The position numbers were made by a program, and so were the translations under genes. This document shows, one piece after another, positions 52,313-61,392 of a DNA stretch of 64,000 nt. Source of the stretch: Spongiactinospora rosea. GTDB taxonomy: Bacteria; Actinomycetota; Actinomycetes; Streptosporangiales; Streptosporangiaceae. The stretch lies in NCBI RefSeq assembly GCF_003315795.1, contig NZ_QMEY01000001.1:682001-746000 (forward strand), in the 5' to 3' direction. How positions within the stretch are numbered: position 1 is the stretch's first letter; each line of letters begins with the position of its first letter. The notes beneath the pieces were generated by a model that saw nothing but the letters and a program-made list of their open reading frames with translations, searched no databases and was not told the origin of the DNA.

Positions 52313-52412
52313 CCGAAGGGGAGTAGTCCCAATCGCGTGATCGACACACTGGCGCGGTAGCGCCCGGTCACGCGGGCCCATTCTGACGGGCGGACGAGAC
52401 CTTCGGCCTGGT
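52313..52412 (+). promoter_or_regulatory. yybP-ykoY manganese riboswitch
   Basis: The 100 nt contain the conserved elements of the yybP-ykoY (Mn2+) aptamer: AAGGGGAGTAGTCCC near the 5' end, TCGACACACTGGCG in the middle, GGGCCCATTCTGACGGGC, and CGAGACCTTCGGCC at the 3' end, which can form the long-range stem. It precedes a TMEM165/GDT1 transporter gene, a typical target of this class. Mn2+ binding should switch the gene on. Confidence 0.75.
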
Positions 52413-52511
52413 AGACGTGTCGTGTTCGACGCGCCGCCCGGCCGAAGCCCTGCCCGACTCCCCGGGTGTGCGCCCCGGCCGGGCCGCGCCGGAGGAAAGG
52501 GCCCAACCCCC

Positions 52512-53078
52512 GTGGAAGCCTTCTGGATCAGCCTTGCCGTGATCTTCGTCGCCGAACTCGGCGACAAGAGCCAGCTCATGGCGATGACCTTCGCCACCCG
52601 GTTCAAGGCATGGCCGGTGCTGGCCGGGATCACCATCGCCACCACCGTCGTGCACCTGCTCAGCGTGGCGGTCGGCGGCCTGGTCGGCGACCTGCTGCCG
52701 ACCACCGCCATCGCGATCGTGGCGGGCATCGCCTTCCTCGGTTTCGCGGTGTGGACGCTGCGCGGTGACGAGCTGACCGAGGAGGAGTCGGGCAAGGCCG
52801 CCCGTACGACGAGGTCCGCGCTGATCGCCGTGACCATCGCGTTCTTCCTGAGCGAGCTGGGCGACAAGACCATGCTGGCCACCATCACCCTGGCCACCCA
52901 GCACGGCTGGCTGGGCACCTGGATCGGCTCCACGGTCGGCATGGTCGCGGCCGACGCCCTGGCCATCGTGGTGGGGCGGATGCTCGGCCGGCACCTGCCG
53001 GAGAAGGCCATCAGATACGGTGCGGCGGCGGCGTTCGCGATCTTCGGCGTCATCCTGATCGGCGACGCGGTGATGTGA
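52512..53078 (+). CDS. TMEM165/GDT1 (UPF0016) family Mn/Ca transporter
   Basis: A 188-residue membrane protein with six helices and the two hallmark motifs AELGDKSQ (TM1) and SELGDKTM (TM4), E-x-G-D-(K/R)-(T/S). Members export or transport Mn2+ (and Ca2+). The GTG at 52512 follows GGAGGAAAGGG; the open frame back to 52422 overlaps the riboswitch tail and has no family similarity. A Mn riboswitch upstream supports a manganese function. It converges on the LAL regulator with a 9-bp gap. Confidence 0.93.
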   Translation: MEAFWISLAVIFVAELGDKSQLMAMTFATRFKAWPVLAGITIATTVVHLLSVAVGGLVGDLLPTTAIAIVAGIAFLGFAVWTLRGDELTEEESGKAARTTRSALIAVTIAFFLSELGDKTMLATITLATQHGWLGTWIGSTVGMVAADALAIVVGRMLGRHLPEKAIRYGAAAAFAIFGVILIGDAVM

Positions 53079-53087
53079 CGCCCCGGC

Positions 53088-55973
53088 TCAGATCAGCAGG
53101 GAACGGCGGTGCGCGGCGGCGGTGGCCTCGGTACGGCTGGAGACGCCCATCTTGGCCAGGATGTTGGAGACGTGCACGCTGACCGTCTTGGCCGAGATGA
53201 ACAGCTCGGCGGCGATGTCGCGGTTGGAGCGGCCCTCGGCGACCAGCCGGAGCACCTGTACCTCGCGCGGCGTCAGCAGGTCGCCGGGGGCGGTCCCCGC
53301 CTCGAAGGCGGCGTCGTCGCCGAGCGGCGCGCCCGCCCGGCGGGCCAGCAGCTCGATCGCCTCGGTGAGCGGGCCCGCGCTCAGCGACACCGCGATCGGG
53401 TGGGCCTGCCGCAGGTGCGTCACGGCGGTGTCGCGGTCGCCGTCCAGGAACGCCACCTTGGCCGCGAGCAGCAGGGCTTCGGCCCGTGGGTGCGGGCGGC
53501 CCAGCCGTTCCCAGGCCACCGCGGCCTCGGCGTAGGAGCGCTCGCACACCAGCCGGTAGGCGTCGCCGACCGGGCCGTCGCCGCGCAGGCTGGCCTTGAC
53601 CGCGCCCGCCTTGGCCAGTACGCCCTCCGCCCGCGGGATCGAGTCGCAGACGTAGGAGTGGCACAGCGAGACGATGTCGGCGATCAGCCGCCAGCCCATC
53701 AGCGCCTTGCTGGTCGGCTGCGGGTTGCGCAGGCTCCGCTCGGCGATGTCGAGCGCCGCGTCGGGCTCGCCGCGCAGCCGGTGCAGGGCGAGCAGCAGCC
53801 GGTTGTTGGCGGTGATCTCCTGGGCGCCCTCGTCGGTGGGCGCGCTGTACGCGCCGACCTCGGTCAGCACGGCTTCGAGCACGTCGATCTCGCCGCGCGC
53901 CGCCGCCACGTCGCCGCGGGCCCGCAGCAGGTGGTGGCGGGTCTGGAGCACCGGGTCGCGGGCGAGGGCGGCCTCGATCACCTCGACCGCCTCCTCCCAC
54001 CGCGACAGCGACTCCAGCGCCTCGGCCTGGTTGAGCGCCTGGAACAGGCCCTGCACGCGGTAGCGGCCGTACTTGCGCGACAGCTCCTGCGCCTGGACGG
54101 CCATCACGACGGCCTCTTCTGAGCGGCCCAGGTTGTTGAGGGTGTCGGCGGTGTTGCCCATCGCACGGATGATCAGCCTGCCGTTGCACAGCCGCTCGCC
54201 GATCGCCTTGGCCCGGCCGTTGGTGGCGATGGCCTCCTCCAGCCTGCCGCCGAAGGACATGCCGACGGCCAGGTTGATCAGCAGGTCGGCGACCATCGAC
54301 TCGTCGCCCACGCCGCGCGCGATGCGCAGCGCCTCCTCGGTCACCTCGGTGCCCTCGCGGATGTCGCCGCTGAACATCAGGTGCGAGCCGAGCCGGGTGA
54401 GCACGTAGGCGCGGGCCGCGCCCGGTTGGGGCACCAGCCGCTCGGCGTGGCGCAGGTGCTCCAGCGCGCCGGGGCGGCGGCGCTCCTTGTGGAACTGCGC
54501 CAGCCGGACGATCAGCTCGGCGACCCGCTCCGGCTGCGACTCCTCCGACAGCTCGCCCAGCGCCGCCTTGACGAACTTGGCCCCGCGCTCCAGCTCGCCG
54601 CTGGCCAGGGCGGCGCCGGAGGCGAGGTTGAGGACGTGGGTGTGGTCGGCGCCGATCCGCTCGGCGGCGTCGGGGACCTTCTGCCACAGCGTCAGCACCC
54701 GCTCCAGGAGCTGCAACTGCTCGGTGTAGGCGAACGCCTTGGCCGCCTTGCCCGCGGCCTCCCAGGCCGAGATGAGCGCCCACAGGTCATCGCGCGCGGA
54801 ATACCAGTGGTGGGCGATCTCGATGGCGGCCCGGCCGGGCGGCACCAGCGTGCGGTCCCGCTCGATCTCCTCGGCGAACCTGGCGTGCATCCGGGTGTGC
54901 TCACCGGGCAGCAGCTCGTCGTGGACGGCCTCGCGGATCAGCGCGTGCCGGAAGGCGTAGGCCCGGCCGTCGGCGACCTGGATGACGTTGGCGGCGATGG
55001 CGGGCCGGATCGCGTCTTCGAGCGCGGCGTCGCTGAGCCCGCTGACCGCGGCCAGCAGCGCGTGCCCGACCTTGGTGCCGCCCGCGGCGGCCATCCGCAG
55101 CACCCGCTGCGTCTCGTCGGGGAGGTTTTCCACCGCGCCGGTGATGAGGTCGTGCAGCGACTCGGGGAACGCCGTGTCCGCCCCCGACTCCAGCAGCGCC
55201 TCCACGAACAGCGGGATGCCCTCGCTGCGCTGGTAGACGGTGATCACCCGGTGGTATTCGGCGGGGCCGCCGAGGATGCCCGCCATCTGCGCGGCGACCT
55301 CGTCGTGGGTCAGCCGCGGCAGCTCCATCCGCAAGACCCCGGCCACCCGGCCCAGCTCGGCGAGGACCGGCCGCAGCGGGTGCTGGCGGTGCAGCTCGTC
55401 GGAGCGGTAGGTGAGCACCATCAGCACGGGGGCGGTGCGCAGGTTGCGGCTCAGGAACGCGATGAGGTCGCGGCTGGAGCGGTCGGCCCAGTGGACGTCT
55501 TCGATGGTGAGGACCAGCGGGCGGCGCTCGGCCAGGCGTTCGAGCAGCGCGAGGATCTGCTCGAACAGGCGGGCCCGCGCGGTCTCGGTCTCGGTGTCGC
55601 CGCTCGGCTCGCCGAACTCCGGCAGCAGCCGCGCGAGGTCGCGCCCGGCGCCGTCGGGCAGCAGGGCCGAGACCGGCGCCACGCCCATCTCCCTGACGAG
55701 CTGGCGCAGGGCCGCGGTGAAAGGGGCGTAGGCGAGACCTTCGGTGGACAGCTCGACGCAGCCCCCGGAGAGCACCTGGGCGCCCTCGTCCTGCGCATGC
55801 TCGATGAACCTGCCCACCAGGCGGGTCTTGCCCACACCGGCCTCGCCCCCGAGCAGGACGACGGTCGCGGCCCCCTTGCGCGACTCGTCGAACGCCTCGG
55901 TCAGAACCCCCAGCTCGGCTTCCCGGCCCACGAAGACAGGGCTGACCGTCCGACCCACCATGTCCTCAAGCAT
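53088..55973 (-). CDS. LuxR-family large ATP-binding (LAL) transcriptional regulator
   Basis: A 961-residue regulator. The N-terminal AAA/STAND ATPase has Walker A GGEAGVGKTRL near residue 45 and a Walker B-like LVLTIEDVHWAD near residue 165. A long helical TPR-like middle follows. The C-terminal LuxR helix-turn-helix is LLTPREVQVLRLVAEGRSNRDIAAELFISAKTVSVHVSNILAK. ATG at 55973. LAL proteins activate transcription in response to ligands in actinobacteria, often in secondary metabolism; target and ligand here are unknown. It ends in a convergent pair with the TMEM165 gene. Confidence 0.94.
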   Translation of the reverse strand: MLEDMVGRTVSPVFVGREAELGVLTEAFDESRKGAATVVLLGGEAGVGKTRLVGRFIEHAQDEGAQVLSGGCVELSTEGLAYAPFTAALRQLVREMGVAPVSALLPDGAGRDLARLLPEFGEPSGDTETETARARLFEQILALLERLAERRPLVLTIEDVHWADRSSRDLIAFLSRNLRTAPVLMVLTYRSDELHRQHPLRPVLAELGRVAGVLRMELPRLTHDEVAAQMAGILGGPAEYHRVITVYQRSEGIPLFVEALLESGADTAFPESLHDLITGAVENLPDETQRVLRMAAAGGTKVGHALLAAVSGLSDAALEDAIRPAIAANVIQVADGRAYAFRHALIREAVHDELLPGEHTRMHARFAEEIERDRTLVPPGRAAIEIAHHWYSARDDLWALISAWEAAGKAAKAFAYTEQLQLLERVLTLWQKVPDAAERIGADHTHVLNLASGAALASGELERGAKFVKAALGELSEESQPERVAELIVRLAQFHKERRRPGALEHLRHAERLVPQPGAARAYVLTRLGSHLMFSGDIREGTEVTEEALRIARGVGDESMVADLLINLAVGMSFGGRLEEAIATNGRAKAIGERLCNGRLIIRAMGNTADTLNNLGRSEEAVVMAVQAQELSRKYGRYRVQGLFQALNQAEALESLSRWEEAVEVIEAALARDPVLQTRHHLLRARGDVAAARGEIDVLEAVLTEVGAYSAPTDEGAQEITANNRLLLALHRLRGEPDAALDIAERSLRNPQPTSKALMGWRLIADIVSLCHSYVCDSIPRAEGVLAKAGAVKASLRGDGPVGDAYRLVCERSYAEAAVAWERLGRPHPRAEALLLAAKVAFLDGDRDTAVTHLRQAHPIAVSLSAGPLTEAIELLARRAGAPLGDDAAFEAGTAPGDLLTPREVQVLRLVAEGRSNRDIAAELFISAKTVSVHVSNILAKMGVSSRTEATAAAHRRSLLI

Positions 55974-56077
55974 GTCATGCCCCGCTGTTGAGGTTCCCCT
56001 GGTTTTTCGGCCGGCAGAATGCCGCCGGGACGATCCCGGCGGGCACTCCCGGTGTCACCTTCAAGGGGGCTTTGAGG

Positions 56078-56105
56078 CCCGGCCGAGAGGGAGGTTTCGG
56101 CCGGG
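56078..56105 (-). terminator. Hairpin after the small minus-strand gene
   Basis: CCCGGCCGA - 10 nt - TCGGCCGGG, a perfect 9-bp stem that lies directly after the stop of the 55-residue gene (reading leftward) and before the LAL gene start. Confidence 0.55.
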
Positions 56106-56119
56106 CGCTCTGTGGACGG

Positions 56120-56287
56120 TCACGAGGTGCGCAGTCTGCCGAACAGGCTGCGGCTCCGCGAGCCGCGGGTCCGCTCGGCGGCCTTGCGCGTGCGTACCGC
56201 CTCCCTGGCCCTGCGGTGCTCGGCCGCGGCCTCGTGCAGCTCGCTCACTCGGCTGACGATCATCTCGTAGTGGATCTCCGGTCCCAT
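56120..56287 (-). CDS. Small basic protein, 55 residues
   Basis: An ATG at 56287 with AGGGGGGA 8 nt before it opens a 55-residue protein that starts MGPEIHYEMIVSRVSEL. A His/Glu/Ala helix (LHEAAAEHRRAREAVRTRK) and a basic tail rich in Arg and Ser follow (RGSRSRSLFGRLRTS). The helix-then-basic-tail layout and strong ribosome site make a real gene likely. Function unknown. It is divergent from deoC. Confidence 0.65.
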   Translation of the reverse strand: MGPEIHYEMIVSRVSELHEAAAEHRRAREAVRTRKAAERTRGSRSRSLFGRLRTS

Positions 56288-56531
56288 GGTCTGGGTCCCC
56301 CCTGTGCATTGCTGTTTCCTGACACTTCTAGGTTCGTCCTAAGGCACCCCCTGCCACATCGGGCGGATGCCTTATCTCAGGGCCTTAGTCCCAGGTACGG
56401 CATGCCTAGGTACTCCTAGGCGGGCTCCTGGGGGCGTCGCCGCAGTGGCACGAGCGAAAGTTGACGAAAAGGGGTGACGACGCTCGGCCGGGTCCGGTTT
56501 GGAATCAATCGTGCTGGTCGGCGATGCTGGG

Positions 56532-57482
56532 ATGGTGTCAACACTGACTACCGCCTTCGCGGATGTGGTGTCCTCCAACGCCACGCTGCGGGCCTTTCTC
56601 CGCGGCCTGCCCGGTGTCGACCGGGTGGGCGCCGATCAGCGGGCGGCCATGCTGAGCACCCGATCGATCAAGACCACCGCCAAGGCCCAGGCCATCGACC
56701 TGGCCATCGGCATGGTGGACCTCACGACACTGGAAGGTGCCGACACCCCGGGCAAGGTCCGTGCGATGTGCGCCAAGGCCGTACGCCCCGACCCCGCCGA
56801 CCCCGCGGCCCCTCACGTGGCCGCCGTGTGCGTCTATCCCGACCTGGTCGCGGTCGCCATCGAGGCGCTGGCCGGCTCGCCCGTCAAGGTGGCGAGCGTG
56901 TCCACCGCGTTCCCCTCGGGACGATCCTCGCTCGAGGTCAAGGTCGCCGACACCGCGCTGGCGGTGGCGGCCGGAGCCGCGGAGATCGACATGGTGATCG
57001 ACAGGGGCGCGTTCCTGGCCGGCGACCTTCTCAAGGTCGCCGAGGAGATCACCGCGGTCAAGCAGGCGTGCGGCGAGGCCCACCTGAAGGTCATTCTGGA
57101 GACCGGCGAGCTGGCCACCTACGACAACGTGCGCCGGGCCTCCTGGCTGGCGATGCTGAGCGGCGCCGACTTCATCAAGACCTCCACGGGGAAGGTCTCC
57201 CCGGCGGCCACCCTGCCGGTCACCCTGGTGATGCTGGAGGCCGTACGCGACCACCGGGCCGCCACCGGGCGGATGGTCGGGGTCAAGGCCGCGGGCGGCA
57301 TCCGCACCGCCAAGGACGCGATCCGCTACCTGGTCCTGGTGAGCGAGACCGCCGGAGAGGAGTGGCTGGATCCGGCCTGGTTCAGGCTGGGCGCGTCCTC
57401 GCTGCTCAACGACCTGCTGATGCAGCGGCAGAAGCTCGCCACCGGCCGGTACGCCGGTCCCGACTACTTCACGCTGGACTGA
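56532..57482 (+). CDS. deoC: Deoxyribose-phosphate aldolase
   Basis: Cleaves 2-deoxyribose 5-phosphate to glyceraldehyde 3-phosphate and acetaldehyde. The 316-residue class I aldolase has RSIKTTAKAQAIDLAIGMVDLTTLEG at the start (actinobacterial long-form DeoC), DFIKTSTGKVSPAATLP with the Schiff-base Lys, and VGVKAAGGIRTAKDA with the second catalytic Lys. The ATG at 56532 gives the normal start; an in-frame start at 56499 is possible. The two aldehyde dehydrogenases downstream could oxidise the acetaldehyde. Confidence 0.94.
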   Translation: MVSTLTTAFADVVSSNATLRAFLRGLPGVDRVGADQRAAMLSTRSIKTTAKAQAIDLAIGMVDLTTLEGADTPGKVRAMCAKAVRPDPADPAAPHVAAVCVYPDLVAVAIEALAGSPVKVASVSTAFPSGRSSLEVKVADTALAVAAGAAEIDMVIDRGAFLAGDLLKVAEEITAVKQACGEAHLKVILETGELATYDNVRRASWLAMLSGADFIKTSTGKVSPAATLPVTLVMLEAVRDHRAATGRMVGVKAAGGIRTAKDAIRYLVLVSETAGEEWLDPAWFRLGASSLLNDLLMQRQKLATGRYAGPDYFTLD

Positions 57483-57488
57483 TCGACG

Positions 57489-58916
57489 ATGAGATTCGAA
57501 TACGCGCCCGCGCCCGAGTCGCGGGATGTTGTGGAGATCCAGCCGTCGTACGGGCTGTTCATCGACGGGCGGTTCACCGACGGAGGCGGGACGGCCTTCA
57601 AGACGGTCAACCCGGCCACCGAGGAGACGCTGGCGGAGGTCGCCTGCGCCGACGAGGCCGACGTGGACCGCGCGGTGGCGGCGGCCCGCAAGGCGTTCGA
57701 GACGTGGAGCGCGCTGCCGGGGACCGAGCGGGCCAAGTACCTGTTCAGGATCGCGCGGATCATCCAGGAGCGCGCCCGCGAGCTGGCCGTGCTGGAGACG
57801 CTCGACAACGGCAAGCCGATCCGCGAGTCCAGGGACGTGGACGTGCCGCTGGTCGCGGCGCACTTCTTCTACTACGCGGGCTGGGCCGACAAACTGGCAT
57901 ATGCCGGGTTCGGCCCGGCACCTCGCCCGCTCGGCGTCGCCGCGCAGGTGATCCCGTGGAACTTCCCGCTGATGATGCTCGCCTGGAAGATCGCGCCCGC
58001 GCTGGCCTGCGGCAACACGGTGGTGCTGAAACCGGCCGAGACCACGCCGCTGACCGCGCTGGCGTTCGCGGAGATCTGCGTCCAGGCCGGGCTGCCCGCC
58101 GGTGTGGTCAACATCGTGACCGGCCCCGGCGCGACCGGTGCGGCGCTGGTCGCCCACCCGGGCGTGGACAAGGTCGCCTTCACCGGCTCCACCGGTGTGG
58201 GCAGGCAGATCGCCAGGACCGTGGCGGGCGGCCGTAAGAAGGTCACGCTCGAACTGGGCGGCAAGGCCGCCAACATCGTGTTCGAGGACGCGCCGCTGGA
58301 CCAGGCGGTGGAGGGGATCGTCAACGGGATCTTCTTCAACCAGGGGCACGTGTGCTGCGCCGGGTCGCGCCTGCTGGTCGCCGAGCCGATCCAGGACGAA
58401 CTGCTGGCCGCGCTGCGGCGGCGGCTCGCCACCCTGCGCGTCGGCGACCCGATGGACAAGAACACCGACGTCGGCGCGATCAACTCGGCCGCCCAGCTCG
58501 CCCGGATCACCGAGCTGGTCGAGGCGGGCGAGGCCGAGGGCGCGACCCGCTGGTCGCCCGCGTGCGACCTGCCCGAGCGCGGCTACTGGTTCGCGCCCAC
58601 CGTGTTCACCGGGGTCGCGCAGTCGCACCGGATCGCCTGCGAGGAGGTGTTCGGGCCGGTGCTGTCGGTGCTGACGTTCCGTACGCCCGCCGAGGCCGTG
58701 GAGAAGGCCAACAACACCCCCTACGGCCTGTCCGCCGGGGTCTGGACCGAGAAGGGCTCGCGCATCCTGTGGATGGCCGACCGGCTGCGGGCGGGCGTGG
58801 TGTGGGCCAACACCTTCAACCGGTTCGATCCGGTCTCGCCGTTCGGCGGCTACAAGGAGTCGGGGTACGGGCGCGAAGGCGGCCGGCACGGCCTGGAGGC
58901 GTACCTCGATGTGTGA
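57489..58916 (+). CDS. Aldehyde dehydrogenase
   Basis: A 475-residue NAD-dependent aldehyde dehydrogenase with all active-site motifs: PWNFPLMMLAWKIAPALACGNTVVLKPAE, FTGSTGVGRQIA, LELGGKAANIVF with the general-base Glu, and GHVCCAGSRLLV with the catalytic Cys. Starts 7 nt after the deoC stop, so it is coupled to it. Most likely it oxidises acetaldehyde (or a deoxyribose-derived aldehyde) produced by DeoC to the acid; substrate is inferred from context. Confidence 0.94.
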   Translation: MRFEYAPAPESRDVVEIQPSYGLFIDGRFTDGGGTAFKTVNPATEETLAEVACADEADVDRAVAAARKAFETWSALPGTERAKYLFRIARIIQERARELAVLETLDNGKPIRESRDVDVPLVAAHFFYYAGWADKLAYAGFGPAPRPLGVAAQVIPWNFPLMMLAWKIAPALACGNTVVLKPAETTPLTALAFAEICVQAGLPAGVVNIVTGPGATGAALVAHPGVDKVAFTGSTGVGRQIARTVAGGRKKVTLELGGKAANIVFEDAPLDQAVEGIVNGIFFNQGHVCCAGSRLLVAEPIQDELLAALRRRLATLRVGDPMDKNTDVGAINSAAQLARITELVEAGEAEGATRWSPACDLPERGYWFAPTVFTGVAQSHRIACEEVFGPVLSVLTFRTPAEAVEKANNTPYGLSAGVWTEKGSRILWMADRLRAGVVWANTFNRFDPVSPFGGYKESGYGREGGRHGLEAYLDV

Positions 58917-59098
58917 CCACCGCAGGCCGCGCCGGGACGACCGGCGCAGGCAGATGAACCGGGGCCACGCGTTCGCCGCCGCGGGCCGTACCGAGCCGCG
59001 CGAGGGGTGGTTCGCCCACCGGGCGGGCGTCAGCCGCTGCGCGCAGGTCACCGGGACCGAACGGCCGGCGCACCAGAGCACCTGGAGAGGGCGCGGAC

Positions 59099-59968
59099 AT
59101 GAGTGAGGGCGGCACCAGGCTCGGGGTCCGCAAGACCTACAAGCTGTACGTCGGCGGGGCCTTCCCCCGCTCGGAGAGCGGAAGGTCCTACGCCGTGACC
59201 TCCTCCAAGGGCCGGTTCCTGGCCAACGCGGCGCGGGCCTCGCGCAAGGACGCCAGGGACGCGGTGGTCGCCGCCCGCAAGGCGTTCCCCGGCTGGAGCG
59301 GAGCCACCCCGTACAACCGGGGGCAGGTCCTCTACCGGGTCGCGGAGATGCTGGAGGGACGGCGGGCGCAGTTCGTCACGGAGATCACCGACGCGGACGG
59401 CGTGCCCGCCCGCAAGGCGGGCGAACTGGTGGACCTGGCCGTCGACCGGCTGGTCTGGTACGCGGGCTGGGCCGACAAGATCGCGTCGGTGTTCGGCGGG
59501 GTCAACCCGGTCGCCGGGCCCTACCTGAACGTCTCCAAGCCGGAGCCGACCGGCGTCGTCGCCGTCGTCGCGCCCCCGATGGGCCCGCTGCTCGGCCTGG
59601 TCTCGGTGCTCGCCCCGGTGATCGTCACCGGCAACACCTGCGTGGTGGTGGCCAGTGAGCGGGCCCCGCTGCCCGCCATCACGCTGGCCGAGGTGCTGGC
59701 CACCTCCGACGTACCGGGCGGGGTGGTGAACATCCTGACCGGACGGCAGGCCGAGCTCGCCCCCTGGCTGGCGAGCCACATGGACGTCAACGGCATCGAC
59801 CTCACCGGCTGCCCGGCGGACCTGGCCCTTACGTGCGAGCAGGCGGCGGCGGAGAGCATCAAGCGGGTGCTTCGGCCCAGGCCGGTGGACTGGCTCGCAG
59901 ACCCGGGCACCTCCCGGATGACATCTTTCCTGGAGACCAAGACCGTCTGGCACCCTGCGGGCGTCTGA
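59099..59968 (+). CDS. Aldehyde dehydrogenase-like protein, C-terminally short
   Basis: A 289-residue ALDH homologue (LYVGGAFPRSESGRSY at the start; NAARASRKDARDAVVAARKAFPGWS; TGVVAVVAPPMGPLLGLVSV; ITLAEVLATSDVPGGVVNILTG). It stops soon after the NAD-binding half: there is no ELGGK Glu and no catalytic Cys segment. The stop is followed at once by a terminator-like hairpin, so it is a defined gene rather than a frameshifted one. GGAGAGGG lies 8 nt before the ATG. It may be a regulatory or structural partner of the complete ALDH, or an evolving pseudogene. It is 182 bp downstream of it. Confidence 0.85.
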   Translation: MSEGGTRLGVRKTYKLYVGGAFPRSESGRSYAVTSSKGRFLANAARASRKDARDAVVAARKAFPGWSGATPYNRGQVLYRVAEMLEGRRAQFVTEITDADGVPARKAGELVDLAVDRLVWYAGWADKIASVFGGVNPVAGPYLNVSKPEPTGVVAVVAPPMGPLLGLVSVLAPVIVTGNTCVVVASERAPLPAITLAEVLATSDVPGGVVNILTGRQAELAPWLASHMDVNGIDLTGCPADLALTCEQAAAESIKRVLRPRPVDWLADPGTSRMTSFLETKTVWHPAGV

Positions 59969-59980
59969 CACTTGGCCGCG

Positions 59981-60017
59981 GCGGGATGGCGCGGGGCCCG
60001 GCTCCGCGTCATCCCGC
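59981..60017 (+). terminator. Hairpin after the deoC-ALDH operon
   Basis: GCGGGATG-G-CGCGG-G ... C-T-CCGCG-T-CATCCCGC: stem of 14 bp with two mismatches and a short loop, 12 nt after the stop of the short ALDH gene. There is no T-run. It probably ends the operon. Confidence 0.6.
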
Positions 60018-60328
60018 GTGGTATTCCGCCAGGAATGATCTGGTGTTCTGAAGGGGGCCGGGAACGCTTTTTCCGGTAGTGACCATAGTGGTACAACTGG
60101 GTTGCGATCATCTAGGTCATACAGGCTGTTCCACGAACTCCCTACTCAAAGAGAGGGTAATACGGCTAACGTTCTCGGTATGGCCGGCGGCTCGAACACG
60201 CGCTGGTCACAGGGTTCCCACGGGCAGAAGTACGCATCTTTCCGCCACGCCGGACGCGTGTCGGTGAGCATTGCGAATCTGCACAACAGCGGACGGCCCG
60301 CCGTTCCCTTCACACCAGAGGTCCCCCG
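60018..60328. other. Intergenic region before the DUF574 methyltransferase gene
   Basis: About 310 bp. The part at 60020-60180 is less GC-rich, with GTTCTG, TAGTGACCATAGTGG and GATCATCTAGGTC stretches; a promoter is likely here. Short open frames around 60079-60330 have no ribosome site or domain. I see no gene. Confidence 0.45.
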
Positions 60329-61348
60329 ATGACAACCGGCATCCCCCGAACACCGGCCGGCCTCCCAGCGCCCGGCTCGCCATCGCATCAGCCCCCTTAT
60401 GACGCCTATTTCCAGACCGCCCGCTTACCCATGACGGGCCCCCAGCCCGCCGGACTCCCTTCACCGTCGCCCGATGCCCTGGCGTCGGCCGCGGCGGCGT
60501 CGGGGGCGGCGTCATCGGGGCCGCTGCCGTCAGGGGCCGGGTCGCCGGTCTTCGATCCGACCGTTCCGAACGCCGCGCGGATCTACGACTACCTCCTCGG
60601 CGGCAAGGACCACTTCCCGCCCGACCGTGACGCGGGCGGCCGGCTCGTGGACATGATGCCGCTGATCAAGGCGTCGGTCCGGGCCAACCGGGAGTTCCTG
60701 ATCCGCGCGGTCAAGGATCTCGCCGGGCGCGGCTGCGACGCGTTCATCGACCTCGGCTCGGGCCTGCCGACCCAGCGGAACGTCCATCAGGTCGTCCAGG
60801 ACATCAACCCCGACGCCCGCGTGGTGTACGTGGACCACGATCCCACGGTCATCGCCCACGGCCGGGCGATCCTCAACGCCCCCGGCGTGGACATGCTCCA
60901 GGGCGACCTGCGGCAGCCGGACCGGATACTCGACTCCCCGATCCTCACCGGGCTGATCGACCTGCGGCGGCCGGTCGTGGTGGTCGCCGTGGCCGTCCTG
61001 CACTTCGTCGCCGACCAGGACGACCCGGGCGCGATCATCGACCGGCTGCGCGCCCGCCTGGCCCCCGGCAGCCGGATCGTGCTCAGCCACGCCTGCCTGG
61101 ACGGCGTGCCGCAGGAGGCGCTCACCAAGGGCGTGGCGATCTACCGCAACACGGCCACCCCGATCACCCCCCGCTCCAAGAAGGAGATCTCCGAACTGCT
61201 CGCCGAATGCGAGCTGGAGGAGCCGGGCCTGGTCGCCGTGTCGGACTGGAAGCCCGAGCCCGATGAGCCGCACGAGGACGTCGGCGAGGCCCGCTTCGTC
61301 GGCGGCGTGGCCGACCTGCGTGCCCACGGGCGGCCCGAGGAACCCTGA
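60329..61348 (+). CDS. SAM-dependent methyltransferase, DUF574 family
   Basis: A 339-residue protein of the actinobacterial DUF574 (Methyltransf_19) group. A Pro/Ala/Ser-rich, probably disordered N-terminus of about 75 residues precedes the core, which begins FDPTVPNAARIYDYLLGGKDHFPPDRDAG. The SAM motif FIDLGSGLPTQRNVHQVVQ and VVYVDHDPTVIAHG follow, then VLHFVADQDDPGAIIDRLR. AGAGG lies 8 nt before the ATG. Substrates of the family are largely unknown; many are tied to conservon or specialised metabolism clusters. Confidence 0.88.
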   Translation: MTTGIPRTPAGLPAPGSPSHQPPYDAYFQTARLPMTGPQPAGLPSPSPDALASAAAASGAASSGPLPSGAGSPVFDPTVPNAARIYDYLLGGKDHFPPDRDAGGRLVDMMPLIKASVRANREFLIRAVKDLAGRGCDAFIDLGSGLPTQRNVHQVVQDINPDARVVYVDHDPTVIAHGRAILNAPGVDMLQGDLRQPDRILDSPILTGLIDLRRPVVVVAVAVLHFVADQDDPGAIIDRLRARLAPGSRIVLSHACLDGVPQEALTKGVAIYRNTATPITPRSKKEISELLAECELEEPGLVAVSDWKPEPDEPHEDVGEARFVGGVADLRAHGRPEEP

Positions 61349-61359
61349 GGTCTCCTGGA

Positions 61360-61385
61360 GGGCCCGGTCGCGCGCGGCCGGGCCC
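61360..61385. terminator. Bidirectional hairpin between convergent genes
   Basis: GGGCCCGG - 10 nt - CCGGGCCC, a perfect 8-bp stem between the methyltransferase stop (61348) and the end of the leftward I36-like gene (61393). Confidence 0.65.
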
Positions 61386-61392
61386 TGCCGGA

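Noticed and set aside
49811..53053. 1080-residue open frame on the minus strand
   Set aside because: It lies opposite hadB, the CysS-tail gene, murB and the TMEM165 gene, all strongly supported on the plus strand. Its product has no recognisable domain; it is a shadow of GC-rich coding DNA.
56538..59081. 847-residue open frame opposite deoC and ALDH
   Set aside because: Shadow of two well-supported genes; the translation is Gly/Arg/His-rich without motifs.
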